Part shown: positions 9,634 to 17,065 of the stretch, piece by piece
Layout of the letters: each line of letters begins with the position of its first letter
Position numbering within the stretch: the stretch's first letter is position 1
Source of the DNA: Streptomyces filamentosus
Lineage (GTDB): Bacteria > Actinomycetota > Actinomycetes > Streptomycetales > Streptomycetaceae
DNA length: 64,000 nucleotides
Reading direction: 5' to 3'
Assembly (NCBI RefSeq): GCF_014654895.1
Contig: NZ_BNBE01000001.1
Coordinates: forward strand, 1,426,001-1,490,000
Translations under genes and position numbers: made by a program
Notes under the pieces: model-generated
What the model was told of the DNA's origin: nothing
What the model saw: only the letters and a program-made list of their open reading frames with translations
Database searches by the model: none

Positions 9634-10314
9634 TCAGCCCCGGACCCGCAGGCGGTCGCTGCTGTCCTCGCTGGGCTGTACGACGACGATGCCCTGGCCC
9701 GAGAAGGCCATCTGGTATGCCTCGCCGCTGCCCCGCCCAATGAGGGAGGACGCCTTGAAGCTGCGCTTGCCCTTGACCTTGAGCGCCGGCGACCAGGCGA
9801 CGAGCGCGTCGGGGTCGACGTACGTCTCGTCCTCGCCGCGGCCGCAGTCGACGACGACCGGGGTGCCGCGCGAGGTGAGCGCGACCCAGCCGGTACCGGC
9901 GATCTGCACGTTGAACAGGCCCTGTCCGGCGAACTTGGCGAGGCCCTTGACCCGCTCGACGCCCCACTGGAGGTGGGCGTCGAAGGCGAGGAGGTTGGTG
10001 CCGTTGACGGAGATGGCGTCGTTCTGGAGGTTGATCACGACGACGTCGGCGCCGTAGTCGGCGAGGTAGAGCAGTCCGTCGCCGGCGCACTTCATGATCG
10101 GCGCGCCTTCGCCGGTGGCCCACTCCTTGGCGACCTGGCGGACGGCCGGCGGGTTGGGCTCGTAGCTGACGAAGCCCTCGTAGGCGACCATCGAGCCGGC
10201 CCGGGCGTAGAGGTCCTGGCCGGTGGCCATGGCGACCTTGAGCATGGTGCGGCCGTGGTTCTCCATGCGGGCCGCGATGGGGGTCGGGGCATAGCCCGCG
10301 AGCTGCTGGTTCAT
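9634..10314 (-). CDS. AIM24 family protein (second gene of operon)
   Basis: A 226-aa AIM24-family protein and a diverged paralogue of its two neighbours, sharing the RAGSMVAYEGFV, AGTGWVALTSRGTPVVV and SGQGIVVVQPSE segments. No transmembrane segment or signal. The ATG lies 15 bp after the stop of the TerD-AIM24 fusion gene. Acidic-loop and strand spacing match the family; no catalytic residues are known or seen. Confidence 0.88.
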   Translation of the reverse strand: MNQQLAGYAPTPIAARMENHGRTMLKVAMATGQDLYARAGSMVAYEGFVSYEPNPPAVRQVAKEWATGEGAPIMKCAGDGLLYLADYGADVVVINLQNDAISVNGTNLLAFDAHLQWGVERVKGLAKFAGQGLFNVQIAGTGWVALTSRGTPVVVDCGRGEDETYVDPDALVAWSPALKVKGKRSFKASSLIGRGSGEAYQMAFSGQGIVVVQPSEDSSDRLRVRG

Positions 10315-10328
10315 GGTGTCGGGCTCCC

Positions 10329-11996
10329 TCAGACCTCGTACGGCTGGACGACGATGAAGTTGCCGGGGGCGCCCCGGAACTGGAGGTTCACGGTCTCCCC
10401 GCTGTGGCCGGGGTAGGCGTTGCGCCGGAGCCGGACCTGGCTGGAGAGGATGACCTGCGAGGCCGCGGACCAGGCGACGACCGCGTTGCAGTCGGCGAAG
10501 GTCGTGGGGGTGACGGGCAGGACCACGGGGACGCCGTTGGTCTTGACGATCACGGTGCCGCTGCCCTGGAACTGCATGGTGAACAGGGCGCCGCCGGGGA
10601 TGCCGTGGCCCTCGATGCGGCGGACCTCGTACTGGAGGGTCTCGTCGAAGGCGAGCACGTTCTCCGCGGAGACGCAGATGGCGTCGCCCTGGAGCTCGAT
10701 CGGGTGCAGATGGGCGCCGTTCTCCGCGAGGAAGACCTGGCCTCGGCCGGTGCAGCGCATCAGCTGCATCTCCTGGCCGGTGGCGTTGCCGACGATCCGG
10801 CCGGCGAAGCCCGCGCCCTTGTAGGAGAAGTCGACCTTGCCCTGGTACATGACCATGGAGCCCTGGCGGGCGAGGACGGGGGTGCCGCCCATGGCCAGGT
10901 CGACCCGCATGAGCTGCTGGTTCTGCGGGGTCCAGCGGGCGCCGGTGGCGGTCTCCTTGAAGGGGGCGAGCGCGGCGGCGAGTCCGGCGCCGGCCGCGGG
11001 CGCGCCCTGGGGGACGCCCTGCGGGGGCATGCCCTGGGGCGGCATGCCGGGCTGCTGGCCGTAGGGCGCCGGCTGGCCGTAGCCGGGCTGCTGGCCGTAC
11101 GGGGCCTGCGGCGGCTGGCCGTACGGGGCTCCGTGGGGTGGGGTCTGGCCGGGGATCTGACCGCCGTAGGAGGGCTGCGGGGGCTGGCCGTACGGACCGG
11201 GGGCGCCCGGGACGGGGGGCGGGGGCGGCACCGGGGCGGGGGCGAGCGGAGCGACCATGGTGGGCTGGCTGTGCACCGGCTGCGGGGCGGGCGGCGGGGT
11301 GGGCGGCTGGGCGCCGTAGCCGGGCTGCGGGGTGCCGTAGCCGGGGGGCGGGGCGGGCGCCGGGACGGCGGGCGCGCCGAAGGCCGGGGGCGCGGCGGCC
11401 TGGGCGGGGGCGCCGAAGCCGGGGGCGGCCTGCTGGGGGGCGGCGGGCGGCTGGGCGGCCGGCTCCTCCTCCAGGACCTCTCCGCCGAAGTTCCGCAGCA
11501 GCGCTTCCAGGCCGCCGTCGAAGCCCTGGCCGACGGCGGCGAAGCGCCACACGTCCTTGAGGTAGAAGTCGCCGAGCATGACCGCGCGCTCGGTGGAGAA
11601 CTCCGAGCCGGTGAAGGCGTAGCGGGCGACCTCCTCGCCGCCCGCGACGATCCGGATCCAGCCGGGGCCGACCTGCGACATCTGGCCGTCGCCGTCGATG
11701 GTGGCGGTGAAGGACAGCTTGTGGATCTGCGGGGGGATCCGGTCGAGGGTGACCCGGAAGGACTCGGTGTCCCCGGCCTGGGCCCCCAGCAGCTGGATGG
11801 ACTCCTCGGGCGACTTCGGCTGGTTGAAGAAGACGAAGTACCGGTCGTCGGAGAGCCGCTCGTCGGCGTCGAGGCCGAAGCAGCTGATGTCGAAGGTGAG
11901 CCCGGGAGCCGCGATCTGCACGCCCACGTACAGATCGGTGCCCGCGGTCAGATCACTGATCTTGGCCTTGTGGCCTCGTTGGAATTCCCTGGCCAT
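10329..11996 (-). CDS. TerD-AIM24 fusion protein (first gene of operon)
   Basis: A 555-aa three-part protein. Residues 1-~190 are a TerD domain, the calcium-binding beta-sandwich linked to tellurite and stress resistance, with FDISCFGLDADERLSDDRYFVFFNQ-type strands and the RAVMLGDFYLKD segment. About 190-340 is a low-complexity Pro/Ala/Gly/Gln/Tyr linker with repeated PYGQ and GYGQP units. About 345-555 is an AIM24 domain (VLARQGSMVMYQGKVDF, FQGSGTVIVKTNG, QFRGAPGNFIVVQPYEV). The ATG at 11996 opens the TerD domain. Probably promoted from the region upstream of 12000 and co-transcribed with the two AIM24 genes. Confidence 0.9.
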   Translation of the reverse strand: MAREFQRGHKAKISDLTAGTDLYVGVQIAAPGLTFDISCFGLDADERLSDDRYFVFFNQPKSPEESIQLLGAQAGDTESFRVTLDRIPPQIHKLSFTATIDGDGQMSQVGPGWIRIVAGGEEVARYAFTGSEFSTERAVMLGDFYLKDVWRFAAVGQGFDGGLEALLRNFGGEVLEEEPAAQPPAAPQQAAPGFGAPAQAAAPPAFGAPAVPAPAPPPGYGTPQPGYGAQPPTPPPAPQPVHSQPTMVAPLAPAPVPPPPPVPGAPGPYGQPPQPSYGGQIPGQTPPHGAPYGQPPQAPYGQQPGYGQPAPYGQQPGMPPQGMPPQGVPQGAPAAGAGLAAALAPFKETATGARWTPQNQQLMRVDLAMGGTPVLARQGSMVMYQGKVDFSYKGAGFAGRIVGNATGQEMQLMRCTGRGQVFLAENGAHLHPIELQGDAICVSAENVLAFDETLQYEVRRIEGHGIPGGALFTMQFQGSGTVIVKTNGVPVVLPVTPTTFADCNAVVAWSAASQVILSSQVRLRRNAYPGHSGETVNLQFRGAPGNFIVVQPYEV

Positions 11997-12108
11997 GCGT
12001 AACGACCGTCCCCCATCCCGATGGCGAATGACTCGCGTCAGGCTAACCGCTGGGAACGACATTGAGACAGGGCGGGACGGTTCCGGTACGGAATCGGGAA
12101 AACCCGTC

Positions 12109-12642
12109 TCAGGCGGCGGGACCGCCGTCCGGCGGGTGCGGGAGACGGGCCGCGGCGACCACTCCTTCGAGGTATCCGCGGGCCCGCTCGGTGCGCGGGT
12201 ACGCCTCCAAGAGGCGCCAGAACGCGGGTCCGTGGCCGGGGACGAGGAGGTGGGCGAGCTCGTGCAGGAGGACGTAGTCGACCACGTATTCGGGCATGCC
12301 CTGGAGTCGGTGGGAGAGCCGGATGGAGCCCTCGGCGGGGGTGCAGGAGCCCCATCGGCTGTTCTGGTTCGTGACCCATCGCACGGAATCGGGCCGGGCG
12401 CGGCCGTCGAGGTACTGGGCGGAGAGGCGGCCGGCCCGTTCGGCCAGCTCGGCGTCGCCGCGGGTGGCGCGGCGCTCCTTGTCCTTCTCCTTGGCGGCGA
12501 GCTTCTCCAGCATCACGCCGACCCAGCGGCGCTCCTCGGCCTCGGACATCCGGGCCGGGATGAGCACGATCGTGCGGTCCCCCTCGCGGTACGCGGAGAC
12601 GGATCGGGTGCGGCGGGCGCTCCTGCGGATCTCGACTGGCAC
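12109..12642 (-). CDS. YgjP/SprT-like M48-type metallopeptidase (DUF45)
   Basis: A 177-aa zinc-metallopeptidase-like protein. The active site HELAHLLVPGHGPAFW matches HExxH with the downstream GHG-x-F of the YgjP family; NQNSRWGSCTPAEGSIRLS is the other family signature. Zinc ligands look intact. GTG at 12642 is the only in-frame start; there is no clear ribosome binding site, so the transcript may be leaderless. Divergent from the ThiF-like gene. Confidence 0.88.
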   Translation of the reverse strand: MPVEIRRSARRTRSVSAYREGDRTIVLIPARMSEAEERRWVGVMLEKLAAKEKDKERRATRGDAELAERAGRLSAQYLDGRARPDSVRWVTNQNSRWGSCTPAEGSIRLSHRLQGMPEYVVDYVLLHELAHLLVPGHGPAFWRLLEAYPRTERARGYLEGVVAAARLPHPPDGGPAA

Positions 12643-12819
12643 GGCTCGACGGTACCGGGCGCGTCCGACGAAAACCGCTTCGTATGACCTATATGACTTT
12701 CGAGCGGCCCTGTGGACAACTTTCCGCACGGTTCCGCGCCGGCGGGCAGCCTGTTCCCGAGAGCACGGAGAGATCGCGGAGAGCACGGGAATCGCGGGGA
12801 TCGCGGGAAGGCGGGCGGG

Positions 12820-14028
12820 ATGCATCCGATGGTGAAGCCGGCGCTGCGGCGGGCGTGGCGGAGTCTGACGTGCGTGCAGTACGGGGTGACGCCGGCGCAC
12901 GCGGTGGTGCTGGATCCGGTGGACGCGGCGACGGGACGGCTGCTCGGGCTGCTGGACGGGACGCGCGGCACCGCGCTGCTGCGCGAGGAGGCGGCGGCGC
13001 TGGGGCTTCCGGAGGGACGGCTCGACGCGCTCCTCGACCGGCTCGCGGCGGCGGGACTGCTCGTGGCGGCCGGGGCCGGAAGGCCGGGGCGGGCGGGCCC
13101 CGCGGCGGGGGCGGTGGACACGGCACTGGATCCGCTGCGGGCGGACCTGGCCGCGCTGTCGGTGGTGTGCCCGGAGCCGGACCGGGCGCTGCGGACGCTG
13201 GCGGCCCGCCGGGAGCGGCGGGTGCGGGTGCGGGGCGCCGGGCGGGTGGGCACGACGGTGGCGGCGCTGCTCGCGGCGGCGGGCGTGGGCGGGGTGGAGG
13301 TGGTGGACGGGGGCCGGGTCGAGCCGTGGGAGACGGCGCCGGGCGGGCTGCCCGCCGAGTCGGTCGGCGAGCGGCGGGTGACGGCGGCGCGGCGGCTCGT
13401 GGGGCGCTGGGCGCGCGGGCCGGTGGCGGCGCGGCGGGCGGGCCGCCGGACGGGCCCGGGTGACGGGGACGGCGGTGCGGCGGCGTCGCTCGTGGTGGTG
13501 GCGCCCCGGGACGGCCTGGGGGTGCTGGTGCCGGACCCGGTGGCGGCGGAGCCGTGGATGGCGGCGGGGACGCCCCACCTGTACGCGGGGGTGCTGGAGG
13601 CGACGGGGTGGGTGGGGCCCCTGGTGCTGCCGGGCGGGACGGCGTGCGCCCGCTGTCTCCAGGAGGAGGCGACGGACCGGGACCCGGCGTGGCCGCGGCT
13701 GCTCGCGCAGTGGCGTTCGGGGGCGCCGCACCCGCTGCCGGCCTGTGACGTGACGCTGGCGGCGGCGGTGGCGGGGCTCGCCGCCGCGCACGCGCTGGCC
13801 TTCCTGGACGGGGAGCTTCCGGCCTCCACGGGGACCCGCTGGGAGGTGACGGCCCCGTCGCTGGGGTGGCGGTCCGAGCGGACGACACCGCACCCGGCCT
13901 GTCCCTGCGGGGCCGCGCGCGGCAGGGTGGGGGTGGGCGCCTCGACAGCGGGGGAGGCGCCCACCACGAGGGCGGGGCACGGACCCGCCCGGCACGGCAG
14001 TCTGGGAATTGGAGGGGCGCATGTCTGA
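12820..14028 (+). CDS. ThiF/E1-like adenylyltransferase family protein
   Basis: A 402-aa protein. Residues ~1-90 (WRSLTCVQYGVTPAHAVVL to LLDRLAAAGLL) resemble the winged-helix N-terminal domain of E1-like TOMM/RiPP proteins. From ~125 comes an E1/ThiF Rossmann core with RGAGRVGTTVAALLAAAGV and VEVVDGGRVEP. Cysteine pairs CARC (~270) and CPC (~370) could bind zinc. In ThiF proteins the core adenylates a C-terminal carboxylate; the partner here is not evident. ATG at 12820 after GGGAAGGCGGGCGGG. The last 8 bases overlap the ABC1 kinase gene, indicating coupling. Confidence 0.8.
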   Translation: MHPMVKPALRRAWRSLTCVQYGVTPAHAVVLDPVDAATGRLLGLLDGTRGTALLREEAAALGLPEGRLDALLDRLAAAGLLVAAGAGRPGRAGPAAGAVDTALDPLRADLAALSVVCPEPDRALRTLAARRERRVRVRGAGRVGTTVAALLAAAGVGGVEVVDGGRVEPWETAPGGLPAESVGERRVTAARRLVGRWARGPVAARRAGRRTGPGDGDGGAAASLVVVAPRDGLGVLVPDPVAAEPWMAAGTPHLYAGVLEATGWVGPLVLPGGTACARCLQEEATDRDPAWPRLLAQWRSGAPHPLPACDVTLAAAVAGLAAAHALAFLDGELPASTGTRWEVTAPSLGWRSERTTPHPACPCGAARGRVGVGASTAGEAPTTRAGHGPARHGSLGIGGAHV

Positions 14029-15361
14029 TCTTCCCCGGAAGGCGGTCACCCGGACCGCCAAGTTGGCCGCGTTGCCGCTGGGCTTCGCGGGGCGCGCGAC
14101 CTGGGGTCTGGGCAAGCGGATCGGGGGCAAGTCGGCCGAGTTCGTCGCCCGGGAGCTCCAGGAGCGCACGGCGGAGCAGCTGTTCCGGGTGCTCGGCGAA
14201 CTCAAGGGCGGGGCCATGAAGTTCGGCCAGGCGCTGTCCGTCTTCGAGTCGGCGCTGCCGGAGGAGGTCGCCGGGCCCTACCGGGCGGCGCTGACGAAGC
14301 TTCAGGAGGCGGCGCCGCCGATGCCGGTGCGGACGGTGCACGCGGTGCTGGCGGAGCGGCTCGGGGAGGCGTGGCGGGAGCTGTTCCTGGAGTTCGAGGA
14401 CAAGCCGGCGGCGGCCGCGTCGATCGGGCAGGTGCACCGGGCGGTCTGGCACGACGGGCGCGAGGTCGCGGTGAAGGTGCAGTACCCGGGCGCCGGGGAG
14501 GCCCTGCTGTCGGACCTGGCGCAGCTGGGCCGGTTCGCCCGGCTCCTCGGGCCGCTGGTGCCGGGGATCGAGGTGAAGCCGCTCCTCACGGAGCTGCGGG
14601 AGCGGGTGGCGGAGGAGCTGGACTACGCGCTGGAGGCGCGGTCCCAGCGGGAGCACGCGGAGGTCTTCGCGGACGACCCGGACGTGGTGGTGCCGGCGGT
14701 GGTGCACCAGGCGGAGCAGGTGCTGGTGACCGAGTGGCTGGAGGGGATCCCGCTCGCGGAGGTGATCGCGGAGGGCGCCCCGGAGGAGCGGGACCGGGCC
14801 GGGCAGCTCCTCGCCCGGTTCCTCTTCTCCGGCCCGGCGCGGACGGGGCTGCTGCACGCCGATCCGCATCCGGGGAACTTCCGGCTGCTGCCGGCCGCCG
14901 GGTCGGACGATCCGGCGGGGTGGCGGCTGGGCGTGCTCGACTTCGGCACGGTGGACCGGCTGCCGGGCGGGCTGCCGGAGACGATCGGGACCTGTCTGCG
15001 GATGGCGCTGGCCGGGGAGGCGGAGCCGGTGTACGCGCTGCTGCGGGCGGAGGGCTTCGTGAAGGAGTCGGTGGCGCTCGATCCGGACGAGGTCCTGGAG
15101 TACCTGCGGCCGATCATCGAGCCGGCCGGGGAGGAGTCCTTCGTCTTCACCCGGGGCTGGATGCGGACGCAGGCGGCCCGGATCGCCGACCCCCGCTCCC
15201 CGGCGCACCAGCTGGGTCGGCAGCTGAACCTGCCGCCGTCGTACCTGCTGATCCACCGGGTGACGCTGTCCACGATCGGCGTGCTCTGTCAGCTGGACGC
15301 GCGGGTCCGGCTGCGGGACGAGCTGGCGGCCTGGCTGCCCGGGTTCGCCGCGGCGGACTGA
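14021..15361 (+). CDS. ABC1/AarF/UbiB-family atypical kinase
   Basis: A 446-aa atypical protein kinase-like ATPase. The ABC1 family KxGQ motif is present as GGAMKFGQALSVFESALP (residues ~62-80), followed by AAAASIGQVHRAVW, the lysine in VAVKVQYPG, the catalytic-loop-like HADPHPGNF and the metal-binding DFG in VLDFGTVDR. These proteins support ubiquinone or other lipid metabolism in other bacteria; the target in actinomycetes, which use menaquinone, is unknown. ATG with GGAGGGG 6 nt upstream, overlapping the ThiF-like stop. Convergent with the next gene. Confidence 0.92.
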   Translation: MSDLPRKAVTRTAKLAALPLGFAGRATWGLGKRIGGKSAEFVARELQERTAEQLFRVLGELKGGAMKFGQALSVFESALPEEVAGPYRAALTKLQEAAPPMPVRTVHAVLAERLGEAWRELFLEFEDKPAAAASIGQVHRAVWHDGREVAVKVQYPGAGEALLSDLAQLGRFARLLGPLVPGIEVKPLLTELRERVAEELDYALEARSQREHAEVFADDPDVVVPAVVHQAEQVLVTEWLEGIPLAEVIAEGAPEERDRAGQLLARFLFSGPARTGLLHADPHPGNFRLLPAAGSDDPAGWRLGVLDFGTVDRLPGGLPETIGTCLRMALAGEAEPVYALLRAEGFVKESVALDPDEVLEYLRPIIEPAGEESFVFTRGWMRTQAARIADPRSPAHQLGRQLNLPPSYLLIHRVTLSTIGVLCQLDARVRLRDELAAWLPGFAAAD

Positions 15362-15367
15362 GGGCGG

Positions 15368-15550
15368 TCACCACCAGGAGGAGTCGAGGCGGCCCTCGAT
15401 GGCCCGGATGTTGGCGCGGGCGCACTCCTCGCAGAAGTACTCGCGGCGGCCGTTCTCGACGGAGCAGGTCCAGGTGATGGGGAGGGTGTCGGCGGTCCTG
15501 CCGCAGCGTGCGCAGGCCACGGCTCCCTCCGCGGCGCGGGGCTCGTTCAT
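15368..15550 (-). CDS. Small zinc-ribbon-like protein, function unknown
   Basis: A 60-aa protein with two cysteine pairs, CARC near residue 13 and CEEC near 41, plus a single Cys in TCSVENGRREYFC. This spacing suggests a zinc knuckle. It ends in EGRLDSSWW. Convergent with the ABC1 kinase gene (6 bp apart). Conserved-looking, but no function recognised. Confidence 0.75.
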   Translation of the reverse strand: MNEPRAAEGAVACARCGRTADTLPITWTCSVENGRREYFCEECARANIRAIEGRLDSSWW

Positions 15551-15595
15551 CCTCGTGACGATAGCCCGGCGGGGCCGCCGCGGCGGGGCAACGCA

Positions 15596-15631
15596 CCGCG
15601 GGGGCCGGTCCGTTCGGACCGGCCCCCGCGG
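15596..15631. terminator. GC-rich hairpin terminator
   Basis: Nearly perfect stem with arms CCGCGGGGGCCGGTCCG and complement, 2-6-nt loop, 17 bp after the stop of the minus-strand gene ending at 15649. It probably ends the wblC transcript. Confidence 0.7.
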
Positions 15632-15648
15632 GGACGCCCGGTGGGGCG

Positions 15649-15912
15649 TCAGTTCATGACGGCCATGGCGAGGGCGCGGCGGGCGCGCAGCGAGACGCGC
15701 TCGGCGCGGCGCTGCATGCGCCGGGCGGCGATCAGGCGCACGGCCTGACGTTCCGCCTCGGCCTCGCGCTGTCGCTCGTGCATATGGGCACGGGCCAGGG
15801 CTTCTGGGATGAGTTGCATGTCACGGGTCCTGTTCTGACGCAGCGCGGGGGCGCCGGCGGTGGAGAGTTCGGGGTGGGCGGAGCGGATGGGCTCGGTGGC
15901 GGGCGTGGTCAT
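15649..15912 (-). CDS. Small Arg/Ala-rich helical protein downstream of wblC
   Basis: An 87-aa protein (from ATG 15912) whose C-terminal 56 residues form a highly charged helix rich in Arg, Ala and Glu (AEAERQAVRLIAARRMQRR) ending LAMAVMN. Start is uncertain. ATG at 16008 would overlap the wblC stop as ATGA and couple the two genes (119 aa); ATG at 15819 would give only the 56-aa conserved-looking part. It lies directly downstream of wblC and ahead of a terminator, so it is likely in the WblC transcript. Role unknown; basic composition suggests nucleic-acid or protein binding. Confidence 0.6.
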   Translation of the reverse strand: MTTPATEPIRSAHPELSTAGAPALRQNRTRDMQLIPEALARAHMHERQREAEAERQAVRLIAARRMQRRAERVSLRARRALAMAVMN

Positions 15913-16004
15913 CGGGGCCTGCTTCTGGGGATCGTGCGTGAGGGGGTGGTCGATCGTTCCGGTACGCCTGGGGGCCTTGTGGGGTGCCTCCCAGGTGCGG
16001 GCGG

Positions 16005-16373
16005 TCATGCCGCGACCGGGTTCTTGCGCGGACGGCCGCGGGGCCGCTTGCGGGCGACGACGACACCCTGGACGAAGAGCTCTCCGCCCCAGACGCCCCA
16101 GGGCTCACGGCGCTCCTTGGCGCCGGCGAGACAGGCCGCGACCAGCGGGCAGGTCTTGCAGAGGGACTTGGCGTACTCCACGTCGGCCGGGGACTCGGCG
16201 AAGAAGACCTCCGGGTCGTAGGCACGGCAGGGGACGGGGACGCCGAGGTTCTCGATGGCGTCGTCGAGCGCGGTGAGCGATGTCAGGGGGGTCAAGGCGG
16301 GGTCCTCCGTGAGACCGGGCAGGGGGAGCGTTTCGGAAGGCGGTACGGACGGGGCGTGCGCTTCGAGTTGCAC
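16005..16373 (-). CDS. wblC: WblC/WhiB7 iron-sulfur transcription factor
   Basis: A 122-aa Wbl regulator. The four cluster-binding cysteines appear as PCRAYDPE, then CKTC and AAC in SLCKTCPLVAACL, and the turn motif is WGVWGGE. The C-terminal RPRGRPRKN is the AT-hook that distinguishes WhiB7/WblC from other Wbl proteins. Known role of the family: binds the primary sigma factor and activates intrinsic antibiotic-resistance genes, including its own, after ribosome-targeting drugs. GTG start with GAGGAAA upstream. Preceded by a ~630-nt leader with an attenuator and a long ORF, described separately. Confidence 0.95.
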   Translation of the reverse strand: MQLEAHAPSVPPSETLPLPGLTEDPALTPLTSLTALDDAIENLGVPVPCRAYDPEVFFAESPADVEYAKSLCKTCPLVAACLAGAKERREPWGVWGGELFVQGVVVARKRPRGRPRKNPVAA

Positions 16374-16488
16374 GGGTTTGTTTCCTCGTCTGGTCGTTCC
16401 GGCCGGTGGGCCGGGTCTTCGGCTGGTACCGGGTTGTCTTGTCCCGAGGCCCCTTCGCTCCGTCCTCCCCGTTCGGGGACAAACAGAA

Positions 16489-16521
16489 GGGCCGCGGATC
16501 CCGGGTGGGGTTCCGCGGCCC
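16489..16521 (-). terminator. Intrinsic attenuator in wblC leader
   Basis: Reading toward wblC: a perfect 10-bp stem, arms GGGCCGCGGA and TCCGCGGCCC, loop of 13 nt, followed immediately by TTCTGTTTGT. This is the best hairpin-plus-U-tract terminator in the window. It sits ~115 nt before the wblC start and 22 nt after the stop codon of the leader ORF. It is placed as in the ribosome-mediated attenuation known for whiB7. Confidence 0.8.
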
Positions 16522-16532
16522 TGAAGGCGCCT

Positions 16533-16549
16533 GCCTGATCGGATCAGGC
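16533..16549 (-). promoter_or_regulatory. Palindromic stem-loop over the leader-ORF stop codon
   Basis: Perfect 8-nt inverted repeat GCCTGATC-C-GATCAGGC. The stop codon of the leader ORF (16544-16546) lies inside one arm, so a terminating or stalled ribosome would open it. It could act as a pause site or as part of a switch with the adjacent attenuator. Confidence 0.55.
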
Positions 16550-16894
16550 TGGATCACTCCAGGGTTCGAGCCCACGGAAGGCCCACATCGTGTGGTGCTG
16601 CGTCATCGTCTGCTGCTTGCCGGCACCGGCCGCCGCAAAGCCATAGGCCGTGAATCCGGCCTTGGTCTCTTCAGCCACCCGTGCCTTGGTCGGTCGCTCG
16701 TTGCGCTCGACGACGGCCGTGCCGCGACCGGACAGGCCGGCGACGGGCAGACCGATGACGGGCAGACCGGCGACAGGCAGACCAGTGCCAAGGAGCGCAA
16801 AGGCGGAGAGGCCGAGCGAGCAGGTGGAGACGGCCGAGCGATCGGTCATTTTGGCGGTGCTGATGGCGGTGCTGACGTTGATGTTGCTGATCAC
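16544..16894 (-). CDS. 116-codon ORF in the wblC leader (putative regulatory ORF)
   Basis: An ORF inside the wblC leader with a strong ribosome binding site (AGAGGAGG) 8 nt before GTG. The product would have a Thr/Ser-rich start, a short hydrophobic part, a GLPVAGLPVIGLPVAGL repeat and an aromatic/His-rich end (MTQHHTMWAFRGLEPW). A short in-frame sub-ORF of 20 codons starting at that Met would end at the same stop. It ends 22 nt before the attenuator stem. Family knowledge: whiB7 genes carry a leader ORF whose translation controls read-through. Whether the whole ORF or only its end is used cannot be told. Confidence 0.55.
   Translation of the reverse strand: MISNINVSTAISTAKMTDRSAVSTCSLGLSAFALLGTGLPVAGLPVIGLPVAGLSGRGTAVVERNERPTKARVAEETKAGFTAYGFAAAGAGKQQTMTQHHTMWAFRGLEPWSDPA
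16738..16782 (-). repeat. Three tandem 15-nt repeats in the leader ORF
   Basis: Three head-to-tail 15-nt units (on the plus strand CGGCGACGGGCAGAC, CGATGACGGGCAGAC, CGGCGACAGGCAGAC), differing at one to three positions. Translated on the minus strand they give the GLPVA/GLPVI/GLPVA repeats. Confidence 0.8.
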
Positions 16895-17012
16895 TGGAAT
16901 CGCCTCCTCTCGGCGTCTCGGAGAGCACGGGTGCGAGCCGGGCCCTCGATGTTTATTTGGACAAGTACAGCACGAGACAGGGCTTCAGAGAAGCCGCTGT
17001 TGCGTGGTTAAG

Positions 17013-17051
17013 AACCTATGGGGCTTGACGGGGCGGGCGCAAACTATTTTT
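17013..17051 (-). promoter_or_regulatory. Predicted wblC promoter with upstream AT-hook site
   Basis: On the minus strand: -35 TTGCGC (17037-17042), 18-nt spacer, -10 TAGGTT (17013-17018). Directly upstream of the -35 is an AT tract, AAAAATAGTTT (17041-17051), rare in this GC-rich DNA. WhiB7 is known to bind AT-rich DNA next to the -35 of its targets through its AT-hook, so this fits an autoregulated promoter. Start of transcription would be near 17006. Confidence 0.65.
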
Positions 17052-17065
17052 CCCACGAGTTTCGT

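Noticed and set aside
10960..11460. Short repeats in the TerD-AIM24 gene considered as a regulatory repeat array
   Set aside because: They encode the PYGQ/GYGQP linker in frame and need no other explanation.
16555..16580. GGTTCGAGCCC resembling a tRNA T-arm
   Set aside because: No acceptor, D or anticodon stems can be drawn around it. It lies in the wblC leader ORF.
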